44,134 bases of DNA from Frankia nepalensis (GCF_016786325.1 NZ_JADWYU010000221.1:1-44134); one strand, 5' to 3'. Numbered from the stretch's first letter, positions 8,434 to 16,243 are shown. A program made the numbers and translations. The notes: generated by a model from the sequence alone, not told the origin.

Positions 8434-9420
8434 ATGCCCGACATGAAGGTGTCCGCCACGGTTGCCGAGGCACTGGCCGCTGGGCGGCCAGTGGTGGCGT
8501 TGGAGTCGACACTGCTGGCGCATGGCCTGCCGGCTCCGCGTAACCGGGCGGTCGGCGCCGAGCTGGAGGAGCTGGTCCGCGAGCACGGCGCCGTGCCGGC
8601 GACGATCGCGGTGCTTGCCGGCGTGCCGACGATCGGGCTGGACGAAGCGGGTCTCGCCCAGATCACGGAGGATCCGAACGAGGTCCTGAAGCTGTCGGTG
8701 CGCGACCTCGCGCCCGCGGCGGCGCTCGGGCGCACCGGCGCCACCACGGTCGCCTCCACCGCCTGGCTGGCCGCCCGCGTCGGGATCCGGGTCTTCGCCA
8801 CCGGTGGCCTGGGTGGCGTGCATCGGGGCTCGGCCCAGCCTTCCCGCCAGACCTCCCGGGCCGCCGGCCACGAGGAAGCCGACGGTGCCCACGGATCCGA
8901 CGGGCACAGCTACGACGAGTCGGCGGACCTGCCGACGCTGGCCGCGACCAGGATCACCGTCGTCTGCGCGGGGGTGAAGTCGATCCTCGACGTCGGCGCG
9001 ACCCTGGAACGGCTGGAGACGCTCGGAGTCGCGGTGCTGGGCTGGCGGACCGCGGACTTCCCCGGTTTCTACCTGCCCGGCACCGGCCATCGCCTGGACT
9101 GGCGGGTCCAGGACGCGGGCGAGGTCGCCGCGGTGATGGCGGCGGCCGACCGGCTCGGCGCGCCTGGCGCGCTTGTCGTCGCCAACCCGGTCGCCGCGCC
9201 CGACGCGCTGGACCGCGAGCTGCACGACCGGGTGCTCGCCGACGCGCTCGCCGCGGCGAGCCGGGCCGGGCTGCGCGGCAAGGCCGTCACCCCGTTCCTG
9301 CTGGCCGCCTTCCACCGCGAGACCGCCGGCGCGAGCCTGGAGGTCAACCTGGCGGTCGTCCGCGGCAACGTGACGGTCGCCGCCCAGATCGCGAACGCCT
9401 GGAGCCAGTCACGCCGTTAG
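8434..9420 (+). CDS. psuG: pseudouridine-5'-phosphate glycosidase
   Basis: PsuG splits pseudouridine 5'-phosphate reversibly into uracil and ribose 5-phosphate, a step of pseudouridine recycling from RNA. Family blocks are ALESTLLAHGLP (E24), VLKLSVRDL (K86), GGLGGVHRG (125-132), DESADL (from D161) and VVCAGVKSILD (K182), so the catalytic Glu and Lys residues appear present. Residues about 133-158 are a hydrophilic insertion between GGVHRG and DESADL, where relatives have only a few residues. The kinase partner psuK is not nearby. The start is ATG 8434, with ATG 8443 as an alternative. A short hairpin follows the stop. Confidence 0.93.
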   Translation: MPDMKVSATVAEALAAGRPVVALESTLLAHGLPAPRNRAVGAELEELVREHGAVPATIAVLAGVPTIGLDEAGLAQITEDPNEVLKLSVRDLAPAAALGRTGATTVASTAWLAARVGIRVFATGGLGGVHRGSAQPSRQTSRAAGHEEADGAHGSDGHSYDESADLPTLAATRITVVCAGVKSILDVGATLERLETLGVAVLGWRTADFPGFYLPGTGHRLDWRVQDAGEVAAVMAAADRLGAPGALVVANPVAAPDALDRELHDRVLADALAAASRAGLRGKAVTPFLLAAFHRETAGASLEVNLAVVRGNVTVAAQIANAWSQSRR

Positions 9421-9427
9421 TTCCGAG

Positions 9428-9445
9428 GGCCGGCGTTGGCCGGCC
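9428..9445 (+). terminator. terminator after psuG
   Basis: GGCCGGC (9428-9434) pairs with GCCGGCC (9439-9445) around GTTG, 7 nt after the psuG stop. There is no T-run. Confidence 0.5.
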
Positions 9446-9699
9446 ACGTGGGGCGATGGAAACCGCTGGTGGCCGGCCGGTCCTGGGATCGGTCCATGGG
9501 CTGTGGTGCCAGACGAGCAGGTTTTCGGCACCATGGCGTCTGGGATCATGGCCGAACACCCCACAGGTCATGACCAGCCGCATGTCAGGGGCCACCCCGC
9601 TGACCGGTCACGAGGGTCCCGGTAGGCACGCCGACCGGGCCTGGCGACGACCGCCCCGGGGGGCGGCGTCGACTCGGCTCCCTGCGCGAAGGCCGGCCG
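9446..9699. other. gap between psuG and lipoprotein gene 3
   Basis: No gene is seen. A short hairpin CCGCCCC/GGGGCGG (9651-9666) could end transcription of the minus-strand lipoprotein gene. Confidence 0.35.
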
Positions 9700-9739
9700 C
9701 CCTACCGCTGGCCGAGCTTCCCTACTGCTGGCCGAGCTT
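9700..9739 (-). repeat. 20-nt duplication across the stop codon of lipoprotein gene 3
   Basis: 9700-9719 and 9720-9739 are the same 20 nt with one mismatch. On the minus strand the unit contains codons for KLGQQ, the stop and GG; the outer copy reads KLGQR-stop after the real stop. It looks like a recent slippage duplication without coding effect. Confidence 0.85.
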
Positions 9740-10495
9740 GGCGGTCAGCTGCGCGACCGCCGCGTTGACCAGGTCCTCGCCCGGCTGGTCGATCCTGCCC
9801 ACCAGGTGGAGCTGGGCCTCGACCTGGCCCGACCCGAGATAGACGGTGTCGTAGAACAGCTGCGCCTGGCCACCGGCCGACGTGCCCGCGACCACGACGA
9901 CGGAGGTGCGGCCCAGCGCCCCGGCCGGCAGCGGCGTCTCGAGGACCACCGCCTCGGCGTCGAACGCCGTGGCGCCGCTCGCCTCGATCGCGGCCAGCGC
10001 GTCGGTCTTGGCCTGCTCCGCCGCGCAGTCGGCGAACCGCGGGTGGCGCAGCAGGCCGGCGTCGCGTTCCACCTGGCCGGCCGGCACGATCTGGGCGGCC
10101 GACCAGAGGGTGATCCCGGTGCCGGAGTTCGCCAGGTTCGCGCCCGCCGCCTGGTCCGTGGACCCGTCCGCGACGTCGGCGGGGGACACCCCGAGGCAGG
10201 AGGCCAGGGCGATGAAGGGCGGCGCCCCGGTCCCGTCGCCGCCGGTGGCGGGCGCGAACCCGGTGAGCCCGGCGGCCGTGGTGAGGACGAAGTCCGCGGC
10301 CTGGGCCGAGGGCGCGGGCGCCGTCGTCGGCGCGACCGGAACAGTGGTGATGGCCGTGGTGGGCGAGCCCTGGGGGGCCGTGGGCTCGTCGTCGTCCCCG
10401 CCGGTCAGCCCGCACGCCGCCAGCGTGAGCGCCAGCGCCGCCGCCCCCATGCCGGCCATGATCCGCGCTCCGGTCGACCGCGTCACCGTTCCCAC
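9722..10495 (-). CDS. lipoprotein of the six-member family (copy 3)
   Basis: Predicted lipoprotein, 257 aa, function unknown. Lipobox LTLAAC, lipidated at C28, is followed by an acidic Gly/Asp linker and a Thr/Pro/Ala stretch. The domain carries ADFVLTTAAG (the GPE motif is lost here), the cysteines ASCLGV and FADCAAE, TPLPAGA, the strand YDTVYLGSGQVEAQL and the ending KLGQQ. The start is GTG 10495; in-frame ATG codons at 10459 and 10450 would leave a short signal peptide. A perfect 18-bp palindrome lies about 75 bp upstream. The 20-nt unit holding the stop is duplicated downstream. Confidence 0.8.
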   Translation of the reverse strand: MGTVTRSTGARIMAGMGAAALALTLAACGLTGGDDDEPTAPQGSPTTAITTVPVAPTTAPAPSAQAADFVLTTAAGLTGFAPATGGDGTGAPPFIALASCLGVSPADVADGSTDQAAGANLANSGTGITLWSAAQIVPAGQVERDAGLLRHPRFADCAAEQAKTDALAAIEASGATAFDAEAVVLETPLPAGALGRTSVVVVAGTSAGGQAQLFYDTVYLGSGQVEAQLHLVGRIDQPGEDLVNAAVAQLTAKLGQQ

Positions 10496-10568
10496 CCCAT
10501 CCCTCGGCCAGCCAGGATCGGGTGCCCGCCGGTTCGGCGGCGCCTGACCGGCGGGACCGCGATCCCGT

Positions 10569-10586
10569 CAGGATCGGCCGATCCTG
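10569..10586. promoter_or_regulatory. perfect 18-bp palindrome upstream of lipoprotein gene 3
   Basis: CAGGATCGGCCGATCCTG is its own complement. Partial copies flank it: CAGGATCGGG near 10514 and CGATCCTG at 10593-10600. It lies between the stop of copy 4 and the start of copy 3, so it is best read as an operator for copy 3. The binding factor is unknown. Confidence 0.55.
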
Positions 10587-10629
10587 GCAAAACGATCCTG
10601 TCCGAAGCCTAGGGAGCCGGGCGACCCGC

Positions 10630-10659
10630 CCCACGGCCGGGTACCGCCCCGGCCGTGGG
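10630..10659 (-). terminator. terminator of lipoprotein gene 4
   Basis: A 12-bp perfect stem, CCCACGGCCGGG (10630-10641) with CCCGGCCGTGGG (10648-10659), has loop TACCGC. It lies 15 nt beyond the stop of copy 4 on the minus strand. Confidence 0.7.
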
Positions 10660-10674
10660 TGGCGCCGGAACGCC

Positions 10675-11445
10675 CTACTGCTTCACGATCTTGGCGAGAA
10701 GCTGGGCCGTGGCGGCCTCGGCCAGCTGGTCGGCTGGTTCGAGCGCCGAGATCACGAGCAGCTGGCTCTCCACCCGCCCGGTCCCGACGAAGATGATGTC
10801 GGCGTAGACCTCCACCGAGGTGCCCTCGGCCACGATGGGCATGACGTAGGAGGACCGCGCCTGCGCGCCCGGTGGGACGGCGGCGTCGCGCCGCTTCATC
10901 TTGCCGAGCGTCCCCGAGTCGTCGGCCGCGGGGTCGTCGGCCGCGCTCTGGGCGATCAACCTCATGACGCAGGCGTCCCACCGCGGGTCGCGCAGGAGCT
11001 CGGCGTGCCTGGCCGCGAGCTCGGGCGTGATGACCTGCGCCGCGGAGGTGACCTGCACCAGGTTGTCCGAGCTGGTCAGCTGCGCCCCGTTCGCCGCGGC
11101 GACGGGGTCCTGCTCCGTCTGGCCGAGGCATTTGTTGAGCTCGGTGAACGGCGACACGTCCGCGGCGGTGACGTCGCCGGCGGTCGCCTCGCTGTCCACC
11201 GTGAAGTCGGCGGTCTCGGGGCCCTGCGTGTAGAGGTAGTCGAAGACGTCCAGTTCCTTCGGCGGCGCGGTCGTGGTCGGCGCCCCGGTGATCCGGGACG
11301 ACGTCACCGGGTTCTCGCCGGAGCCGTCGTCACCGCAGCCCACGAGGGCCAGCACGAAGGCACCAGCGAGGATACCGATCATCGCCCCCCGCGGCCTCGT
11401 CCGTGGCCGTGTCCCTTGCCGCGTCCGTGGCGACAAGATGCCCAT
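10675..11445 (-). CDS. lipoprotein of the six-member family (copy 4)
   Basis: Predicted lipoprotein, 256 aa, function unknown. An Arg/Thr/Pro-rich N-terminus precedes the signal helix and lipobox LALVGC, lipidated at C37. Family marks: VFDYLYTQGPET, cysteines NKCLGQ and WDACVMR, VPPGAQA, the strand ADIIFVGTGRVESQL and the ending KIVKQ. It is closest in layout to copy 1. The frame is open up to 11736, but ATG 11445 directly follows a purine-rich ribosome site (GGAGGAGGAGCTGAGGAG) and starts a normal signal peptide, so the shorter start is chosen. A strong hairpin ends the gene. Confidence 0.82.
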   Translation of the reverse strand: MGILSPRTRQGTRPRTRPRGAMIGILAGAFVLALVGCGDDGSGENPVTSSRITGAPTTTAPPKELDVFDYLYTQGPETADFTVDSEATAGDVTAADVSPFTELNKCLGQTEQDPVAAANGAQLTSSDNLVQVTSAAQVITPELAARHAELLRDPRWDACVMRLIAQSAADDPAADDSGTLGKMKRRDAAVPPGAQARSSYVMPIVAEGTSVEVYADIIFVGTGRVESQLLVISALEPADQLAEAATAQLLAKIVKQ

Positions 11446-11838
11446 CTCCTCAGCTCCTCCTCCGGCGGCGGGAGTCCACCGCGCCGCGGGATCCGGACGA
11501 GGCGGACCCGAGCGCGCACGGCGGCCGCCCGCGCGCCGATGAACCCAGCCCACCGACGAGACGGCGGCCGACGCGCCGCTGGTGGGGTCCCCCGCGTCGT
11601 CCTCGCTCCACGGGACGCCTGCCCGCGACCGGCGCCCGCTGGTCTGAGACTCTCGCAGCGGATCAGACACGCCGCCACTGTCCGGTGAGTGACACTTTGG
11701 GCACGCGGACGGCTCGCGGGACACGTCCCGCGACACGCCGTTCAGGAGGACGCCGTTCGGTGGGACGCCGTTCGGTGGGACGTCTCCGGTGGGAACCAGC
11801 GGGGCCGCCGACGCGGCCCGAGCGGGCCGGAAACGACG
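11446..11838. other. gap upstream of lipoprotein gene 4
   Basis: No gene is supported. It carries a 15-nt repeat (see 11732-11792). Confidence 0.4.
11732..11792 (+). repeat. degenerate 15-nt tandem repeat
   Basis: GACGCCGTTCGGTGG is perfect at 11749-11763 and 11764-11778. It is preceded by a related unit, GACACGCCGTTCAGGAG, and followed by GACGTCTCCGGTGG. Confidence 0.75.
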
Positions 11839-11874
11839 CGGCCTGGTAGCGCCGGGGTCGGCGCCACCAGGCCG
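11839..11874 (-). terminator. terminator of lipoprotein gene 5
   Basis: Arms of 15 nt (11839-11853 and 11860-11874; CGGCCTGGT.GCGCC with one mismatch) enclose 6 nt. It lies 16 nt past the minus-strand stop of copy 5. Confidence 0.7.
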
Positions 11875-11890
11875 GGCAAACCATCAGGAG

Positions 11891-12679
11891 CTACTGGTCG
11901 GCCAGCTTGCCGGCGATCTGGTCGATCATGCCCTGCTCAATCGTGGGTGGCGGAACGTCCGCGATGTTGTGGACCTCCAGCTCGACGGCGACGTTGCCGA
12001 CGTAGAAGTACACGGTGTCGAAGACGTAGCCGTAGGTGCCGAACTCGTCGCTGATACCCATCGAGGTCCGGATGAGCGCGGTCGCGCCGCGGGGCGGGGG
12101 CGGTGTCTCGACGGCGACGATCTCGTAGGTGAAGCCGTCCGGGCTCTCGGCGCCCGCCAGACGCTCCTCCAGCGCGCCGCGGTAGCAGTCGCCGAACGCC
12201 GGGTTGGTCACGATCGCCTCGTACTGGAGGATCTCGACCTCGGGCAGGATCTTCGCCCGGCTGGTCGCCTGGAACTCCGACTCCTCGACATAGGTGAAGG
12301 TGTCGCCCTGGCTCTCGTCGAACGGCTCCGACGGGTTGAAGTCGGCCACGCCGACGCACTCGGCCACCTCGCGGCGCGTCAGGCTGGCGTCGGCGTCCTC
12401 GTCCACGACCCCGCCCGAGCTCTCGAAGCCCTCGGTCTCCGGGCCGGCCGCCAGCACGTAGTCGGCGGCGAACAGGTCCGGCACCCCGTCCTCGGTGGGC
12501 TCCGCCGATGGCGGCGCGGCCTGCCCCGTCGCGGGCGGGGGCGTGGCCCCCGGGCCGGTCGGGATCTCGCCTTCCTGGCACCCCGTGGCCAGGAGCGCCA
12601 GCGCCGCGGCCGCGGCGACGACCCCGCCACGCACCGTTCGACGCACCCCGAATCCGCGGTCCCGCCCCATGACGCTCAC
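11891..12679 (-). CDS. lipoprotein of the six-member family (copy 5)
   Basis: Predicted lipoprotein, 262 aa. Lipobox LLATGC, lipidated at C34. Family marks: ADYVLAAGPETEGF, cysteines AECVGV and FGDCYRG, ETPPPPRGATALIR, the strand DTVYFYVGNVAVEL and the ending KLADQ. It is the closest relative of copy 6 (shared AKIL, YEIVAVETP and DQIAxKL). The frame is open from GTG 12700, but GTG 12679 has a perfect GGAGG at 6-nt spacing and copy 6 shows the same leader, so 12679 is preferred. It is divergent from the MMPL transporter, with a GATAAC/GTTATC palindrome about 40 bp upstream. Confidence 0.82.
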   Translation of the reverse strand: MSVMGRDRGFGVRRTVRGGVVAAAAALALLATGCQEGEIPTGPGATPPPATGQAAPPSAEPTEDGVPDLFAADYVLAAGPETEGFESSGGVVDEDADASLTRREVAECVGVADFNPSEPFDESQGDTFTYVEESEFQATSRAKILPEVEILQYEAIVTNPAFGDCYRGALEERLAGAESPDGFTYEIVAVETPPPPRGATALIRTSMGISDEFGTYGYVFDTVYFYVGNVAVELEVHNIADVPPPTIEQGMIDQIAGKLADQ

Positions 12680-12719
12680 CGTGTCCCTCCGAACATTCAC
12701 CCAGGCCGGTCCGACCCGC

Positions 12720-12735
12720 GATAACCACCGTTATC
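12720..12735 (-). promoter_or_regulatory. GATAAC-N4-GTTATC operator-like site, lipoprotein gene 5
   Basis: The perfect inverted repeat GATAACCACCGTTATC lies upstream of copy 5. The same GATAAC-N4-GTTAT core occurs upstream of copy 6 at 15445-15460. These are the only two copies noticed in the window. Confidence 0.6.
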
Positions 12736-12766
12736 TACGGGCAACACCATGCCGGAGGAAAACGCG

Positions 12767-12926
12767 CTGGCGCCAATATCAACCATGTCTTGAGAAGGAC
12801 ATATCCGTTCGGCCGTCACGTGGCCGACGCCAATCCGGCGCCCAGGAGGACAGGAATCAGGATGGCGCCCTTGACAGATTGGCGCCAACCAGACTCCGCG
12901 GCCCGTCCGGGGTGGCGGGCGCCAAA
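12767..12926. promoter_or_regulatory. cluster of GGCGCC palindromes in the lipoprotein 5 / MMPL intergenic region
   Basis: Five GGCGCC cores lie near 12769, 12837, 12864, 12881 and 12918. The fourth is the full palindrome TTGGCGCCAA (12879-12888) and directly follows TTGACA (12871-12876), a -35-like hexamer. The rest of the 342-bp divergent gap (12680-13021) shows no gene. Binding by a regulator is inference. Confidence 0.4.
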
Positions 12927-13021
12927 CGGTACGGGGCACACGGACGGGCGGCGCCGCGGGGGCGGAGCTGGGACGATCGGACGCGCTACGGCGCGCCGAT
13001 ACGAACAGGAGGGGCCGCCGC

Positions 13022-15184
13022 GTGATATGGCGAGTCGCGGGGTGGGCTACCGGGCGCTGGGCGCGCTGGGTCATCGTCGCGCTGTGGCTGGCCGTCGCGG
13101 TGGTGTCGACCCCGTTGGCCGCGCGGCTCGGGGACGCGCAGACCAATGACGCCTCCGCGTTCCTCCCCGCGGAAGCGGAGTCCACCAGGGTGCTCGCCGA
13201 GCAGCGGGCGCTGCCCGGCGGGGACGCGATCCCCGCCGTCGCGGTGTTCGCCCGGACGGATAGACCGCTGACGACGGCGGACCAGGCGGCGATCGCGGCC
13301 GCCGCCACCCGGCTCGCCCCGTTCGCGACCACCACGCTGACCGGGGCGGTGCCCGCGCCGGACGGCCGAGCGGCGCTGTTGATCATCCCAATGGCCCAGT
13401 CCGCGGACGCGAACGCGTTCGCCGACCGGATCGACCAGATGCGGTCGATCCTGCGCGGCCTGGCGCCGCCGGGCCTGGAGACGTCGGTCACCGGCCCGGC
13501 GGGCGTCATCGTCGACACCTACACGGCGTTCGTCCAGATCGAAGGCACGCTGTTCCTCGTGACCGCGGCCGTGGTCGCGGTGATCCTGCTGCTCGTCTAT
13601 CGCGGCCCGCTGCTGTGGCTGGTCCCACTGATCACGGTCGGCATCGCCGACCAGGCGGCCACGGCGATCGTCTCCCTGCTGGCACAGCACGCGGGCCTGA
13701 CGGTCAACGGGCAGAGCGCGGGCATTCTGCGGGTGCTGGTGTTCGGGGCCGGCACCGACTACGCGCTGCTGCTGATCGCCCGCTATCGCGAGGAGCTGAC
13801 CAGGTACGCCGCGCCGGCCGAGGCGATGCGGGTCGCGATCCACCGCGCGGGCCCGGCGATCCTGGCCTCCGCTGGCACGGTCGTCATCGGCCTGCTCTGC
13901 CTTCTGCTCGGCGAGCTGAACTCCGACCGCGGCCTCGGCCCGGTCGGCGCCATCGGCATCATCACCGCGTTCGTGACGATGATGACGCTGCTGCCGGCGG
14001 CGCTGGTGATCTGCGGGCGGCGGCTGTTCTGGCCGCGCATCCCCCAGCTGGACGTCGAGTTGGCCCAGGTGGCCGAGTCGGTCCAGGTGGCGGAGTCGGT
14101 CCAGGTGGCGGAGCTGGCCGCGGCTTCCGGGGTCTGGGCGCGGATCGGGGTCACGATCGCCCGGCGGCCTCGTCTGGTCTGGCTCGCGACCAGCGCGGTG
14201 CTCGCGGGGATGGCCCTCGGCCTCGTCGCGTTCGACACCGGGCTGCGCCAGCAGGACGCGTTCCGCGAGCGCACGGACTCGATCGCCGGCCAGCAGCTCG
14301 TCGCGGCGCACTTCCCGCCGGGGGCGAGCGCGCCGGCCTACGTGATCGGCGCGACCAGCGCGTCGACCGAGCTGGCACAGACGATCAGAGAGACGCCCGG
14401 CGTGGCGACCGCGGTCGAGAACGGCCACGGGGGCGGCCGCGCGCAGTACGTCGTCATCCTCACGGACGAGCCGGACAGCGATGCCTCGTTCGCCACGATC
14501 GAACGGCTGCGCGCGCGGGTACACGCCGTACCGGGCGCGGACGCGCTGGTCGGCGGGAACACGGCAGTCAACCTGGACGTCCGGAAGGCGGCCATCCGCG
14601 ACCGCGAGCTCGTCATCCCACTGGTGCTCGGCGTCGTCCTGGCGATCCTGGGGCTGCTGCTGTGCTCCGTCGTGGCCCCGCTGATCCTGATCGCGACGGT
14701 CGCGCTGTCGTTCCTCGCGGCGCTCGGCGTGTCCGCGCTGGTCTTCAAGCACGTGTTCGGATTTCCGGGAGCCGACCCGTCGCTGCCGCTGTTCGGCTTC
14801 ATCTTCCTGGTGGCGCTCGGCGTCGACTACAACATCTTTCTGATGACCCGGGTGCGCGAGGAGACCGCGCGGTCCGACGCCCGCCAAGGGGTGCTGCGCG
14901 GGCTCAGCGTGACGGGCGGCGTCATCACGTCGGCCGGGGTGGTGCTCGCGGCGACGTTCTCGGTGCTGTTCATCTTCCCGCTGATACAGCTCGCCGAGAT
15001 CGGATTCCTGGTCGCCTTCGGCGTCCTGCTCGACACCCTGGTGGTCCGCTCGGTCCTGGTGCCGGCGCTGGCCCTCGACCTCGGCTCGGCCATGTGGTGG
15101 CCCAGCCGACTGGGCCGCCGCGAGCGCCGTCCCCCCGCGCCGGACGTCGTCGAGCCGGACGACGCCGACAGCATGCGCGCCTGA
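13022..15184 (+). CDS. MMPL-family (RND-type) membrane transporter
   Basis: Predicted proton-driven exporter in the inner membrane, 720 aa. Two homologous halves each have an extracytoplasmic loop domain after the first helix (about 38-170 and 405-520) and a block of helices. The proton-relay Asp-Tyr pairs are present in GAGTDYALLLIARYREEL and LGVDYNIFLMTRVREE. A three-unit in-frame 18-nt repeat at 14060-14113 lengthens the cytoplasmic linker (QVAES repeats). The start is GTG 13022 after AGGAGGGG. Substrate unknown; mycobacterial MmpL relatives export lipids, and some act with lipoproteins. The flanking lipoprotein copies 5 and 6 make a similar partnership plausible. Confidence 0.9.
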   Translation: MIWRVAGWATGRWARWVIVALWLAVAVVSTPLAARLGDAQTNDASAFLPAEAESTRVLAEQRALPGGDAIPAVAVFARTDRPLTTADQAAIAAAATRLAPFATTTLTGAVPAPDGRAALLIIPMAQSADANAFADRIDQMRSILRGLAPPGLETSVTGPAGVIVDTYTAFVQIEGTLFLVTAAVVAVILLLVYRGPLLWLVPLITVGIADQAATAIVSLLAQHAGLTVNGQSAGILRVLVFGAGTDYALLLIARYREELTRYAAPAEAMRVAIHRAGPAILASAGTVVIGLLCLLLGELNSDRGLGPVGAIGIITAFVTMMTLLPAALVICGRRLFWPRIPQLDVELAQVAESVQVAESVQVAELAAASGVWARIGVTIARRPRLVWLATSAVLAGMALGLVAFDTGLRQQDAFRERTDSIAGQQLVAAHFPPGASAPAYVIGATSASTELAQTIRETPGVATAVENGHGGGRAQYVVILTDEPDSDASFATIERLRARVHAVPGADALVGGNTAVNLDVRKAAIRDRELVIPLVLGVVLAILGLLLCSVVAPLILIATVALSFLAALGVSALVFKHVFGFPGADPSLPLFGFIFLVALGVDYNIFLMTRVREETARSDARQGVLRGLSVTGGVITSAGVVLAATFSVLFIFPLIQLAEIGFLVAFGVLLDTLVVRSVLVPALALDLGSAMWWPSRLGRRERRPPAPDVVEPDDADSMRA
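14060..14113 (+). repeat. three in-frame 18-nt repeats inside the MMPL gene
   Basis: Units at 14060-14077, 14078-14095 and 14096-14113 resemble TCGGTCCAGGTGGCGGAG; the last two are identical. They encode repeated (L/S)xQVAE blocks between the two transporter halves and could vary in number without breaking the frame. Confidence 0.85.
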
Positions 15185-15487
15185 CGGCCGCGCCCCGGAC
15201 GGGGCTCCCCCGCGCCTTCCACCGGCCCTGTCGGCCACCGGACAATGTCGTCGCGACCTGGCTCCATCCTTCTGGGCCGACCCGGGACAGAGCGTCAAGT
15301 GCGCCACCGCGCCGAGTTCCGAACCCCGCGTGTCGGGTTCTTGGCAGAAGGGAAGATCTACACTCCGGACACGTTCTTTGTCCTCCTTCCGACACCTTCA
15401 CTGGTGGTCTCGCCACGTTTTTCTCCAGCAAGGTTGTGGCTGCGGATAACGATCGTTATTGGCGGCCCGAATGGTTGGAGGCAGACG
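15185..15487. other. gap between MMPL gene and lipoprotein gene 6
   Basis: No separate gene is supported, although the lipoprotein frame is open from 15245. The last 45 bases hold the palindrome at 15445-15460 and the ribosome site. Confidence 0.4.
15445..15460 (+). promoter_or_regulatory. GATAAC-N4-GTTATT operator-like site, lipoprotein gene 6
   Basis: GATAACGATCGTTATT contains the perfect 14-bp palindrome ATAACGATCGTTAT. It lies 27 bp before the start codon and matches the site before copy 5. Confidence 0.6.
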
Positions 15488-16243
15488 GTGATGGGCTCGG
15501 GAGCTCGGCGGGTTCGCCGGATGGTGTTGGGCGGGATCGTGGCGTCGGTGCTCGCGGTCGGCATCGCTGGCTGTCAGGAGGAGGAACTCCCGACCAGCCC
15601 GGCCACGCCCGGCCCGTCGGCCGCGCCGACCGCCCAGGCGACCGCGGCGAGCGCGCCGAACCTCGTGGCGGCGGACTACGTGCTCACGGCCGGCCCGGAG
15701 ACCGAGGGCTTCTCGGGCTCCGGCGGGGTCGAGGAGGACCCGGCGGACGCCGCGGCTCTGGCCCAGGTCGCCGAGTGCGTCGGCGTCCCCGGCTACGAGC
15801 CGCCGGAGCCGTTCGACGAGGCGAACGGCGACACCTTCGTCAGCGACGAGGACCTCATGATCGAGGTGAGCAGCCGCGCGAAGATCCTCACCGAGGACGA
15901 GGTGGCGTTGGGCGAGCGGATCGTGACCTACCCGACCTTCGGCGACTGCATGCGCGAGATGCTGGAGACCTCGCTGGCGGACGCGCAGACGGACGAGGTC
16001 AGCTACGAGATCGTCGCGGTCGAGACGCCGGAGCCGCCGCGCGGCGCCACCGCGCTCGTCCGCGTCTCGATGGGCGTCACCGACGAGACCGGCGAGACCT
16101 TCGGCTTCGTGCTCGACACCGTCTACTTCTACGTCGGCAACGTCGCCGCCCAGCTGAACCTGCAGAGCGTCGACAACGCGATGTCGCCGACGGTCGAGCA
16201 GGCCATGATCGACCAGATCGCCGACAAGCTCACCAACCAGTAA
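15488..16243 (+). CDS. lipoprotein of the six-member family (copy 6)
   Basis: Predicted lipoprotein, 251 aa, the only copy on the + strand. Lipobox GIAGC, lipidated at C29. Family marks: ADYVLTAGPETEGF, cysteines AECVGV and FGDCMRE, ETPEPPRGATALVR, the strand DTVYFYVGNVAAQL and the ending KLTNQ. It is a close duplicate of copy 5, including the untranslated leader: GAATG.T.GGAGG.A.ACGGTGA is shared. GTG 15488 lies 6 nt from GGAGG; ATG 15491 is the next codon and could also serve. It lies 303 bp after the MMPL gene on the same strand and ends in a textbook terminator. Confidence 0.85.
   Translation: MMGSGARRVRRMVLGGIVASVLAVGIAGCQEEELPTSPATPGPSAAPTAQATAASAPNLVAADYVLTAGPETEGFSGSGGVEEDPADAAALAQVAECVGVPGYEPPEPFDEANGDTFVSDEDLMIEVSSRAKILTEDEVALGERIVTYPTFGDCMREMLETSLADAQTDEVSYEIVAVETPEPPRGATALVRVSMGVTDETGETFGFVLDTVYFYVGNVAAQLNLQSVDNAMSPTVEQAMIDQIADKLTNQ

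Noticed and set aside
12986-15307. 773-codon open frame on the minus strand
   Set aside because: Antisense to the MMPL transporter; composition is Arg/Asp/Gly-rich with no domain.
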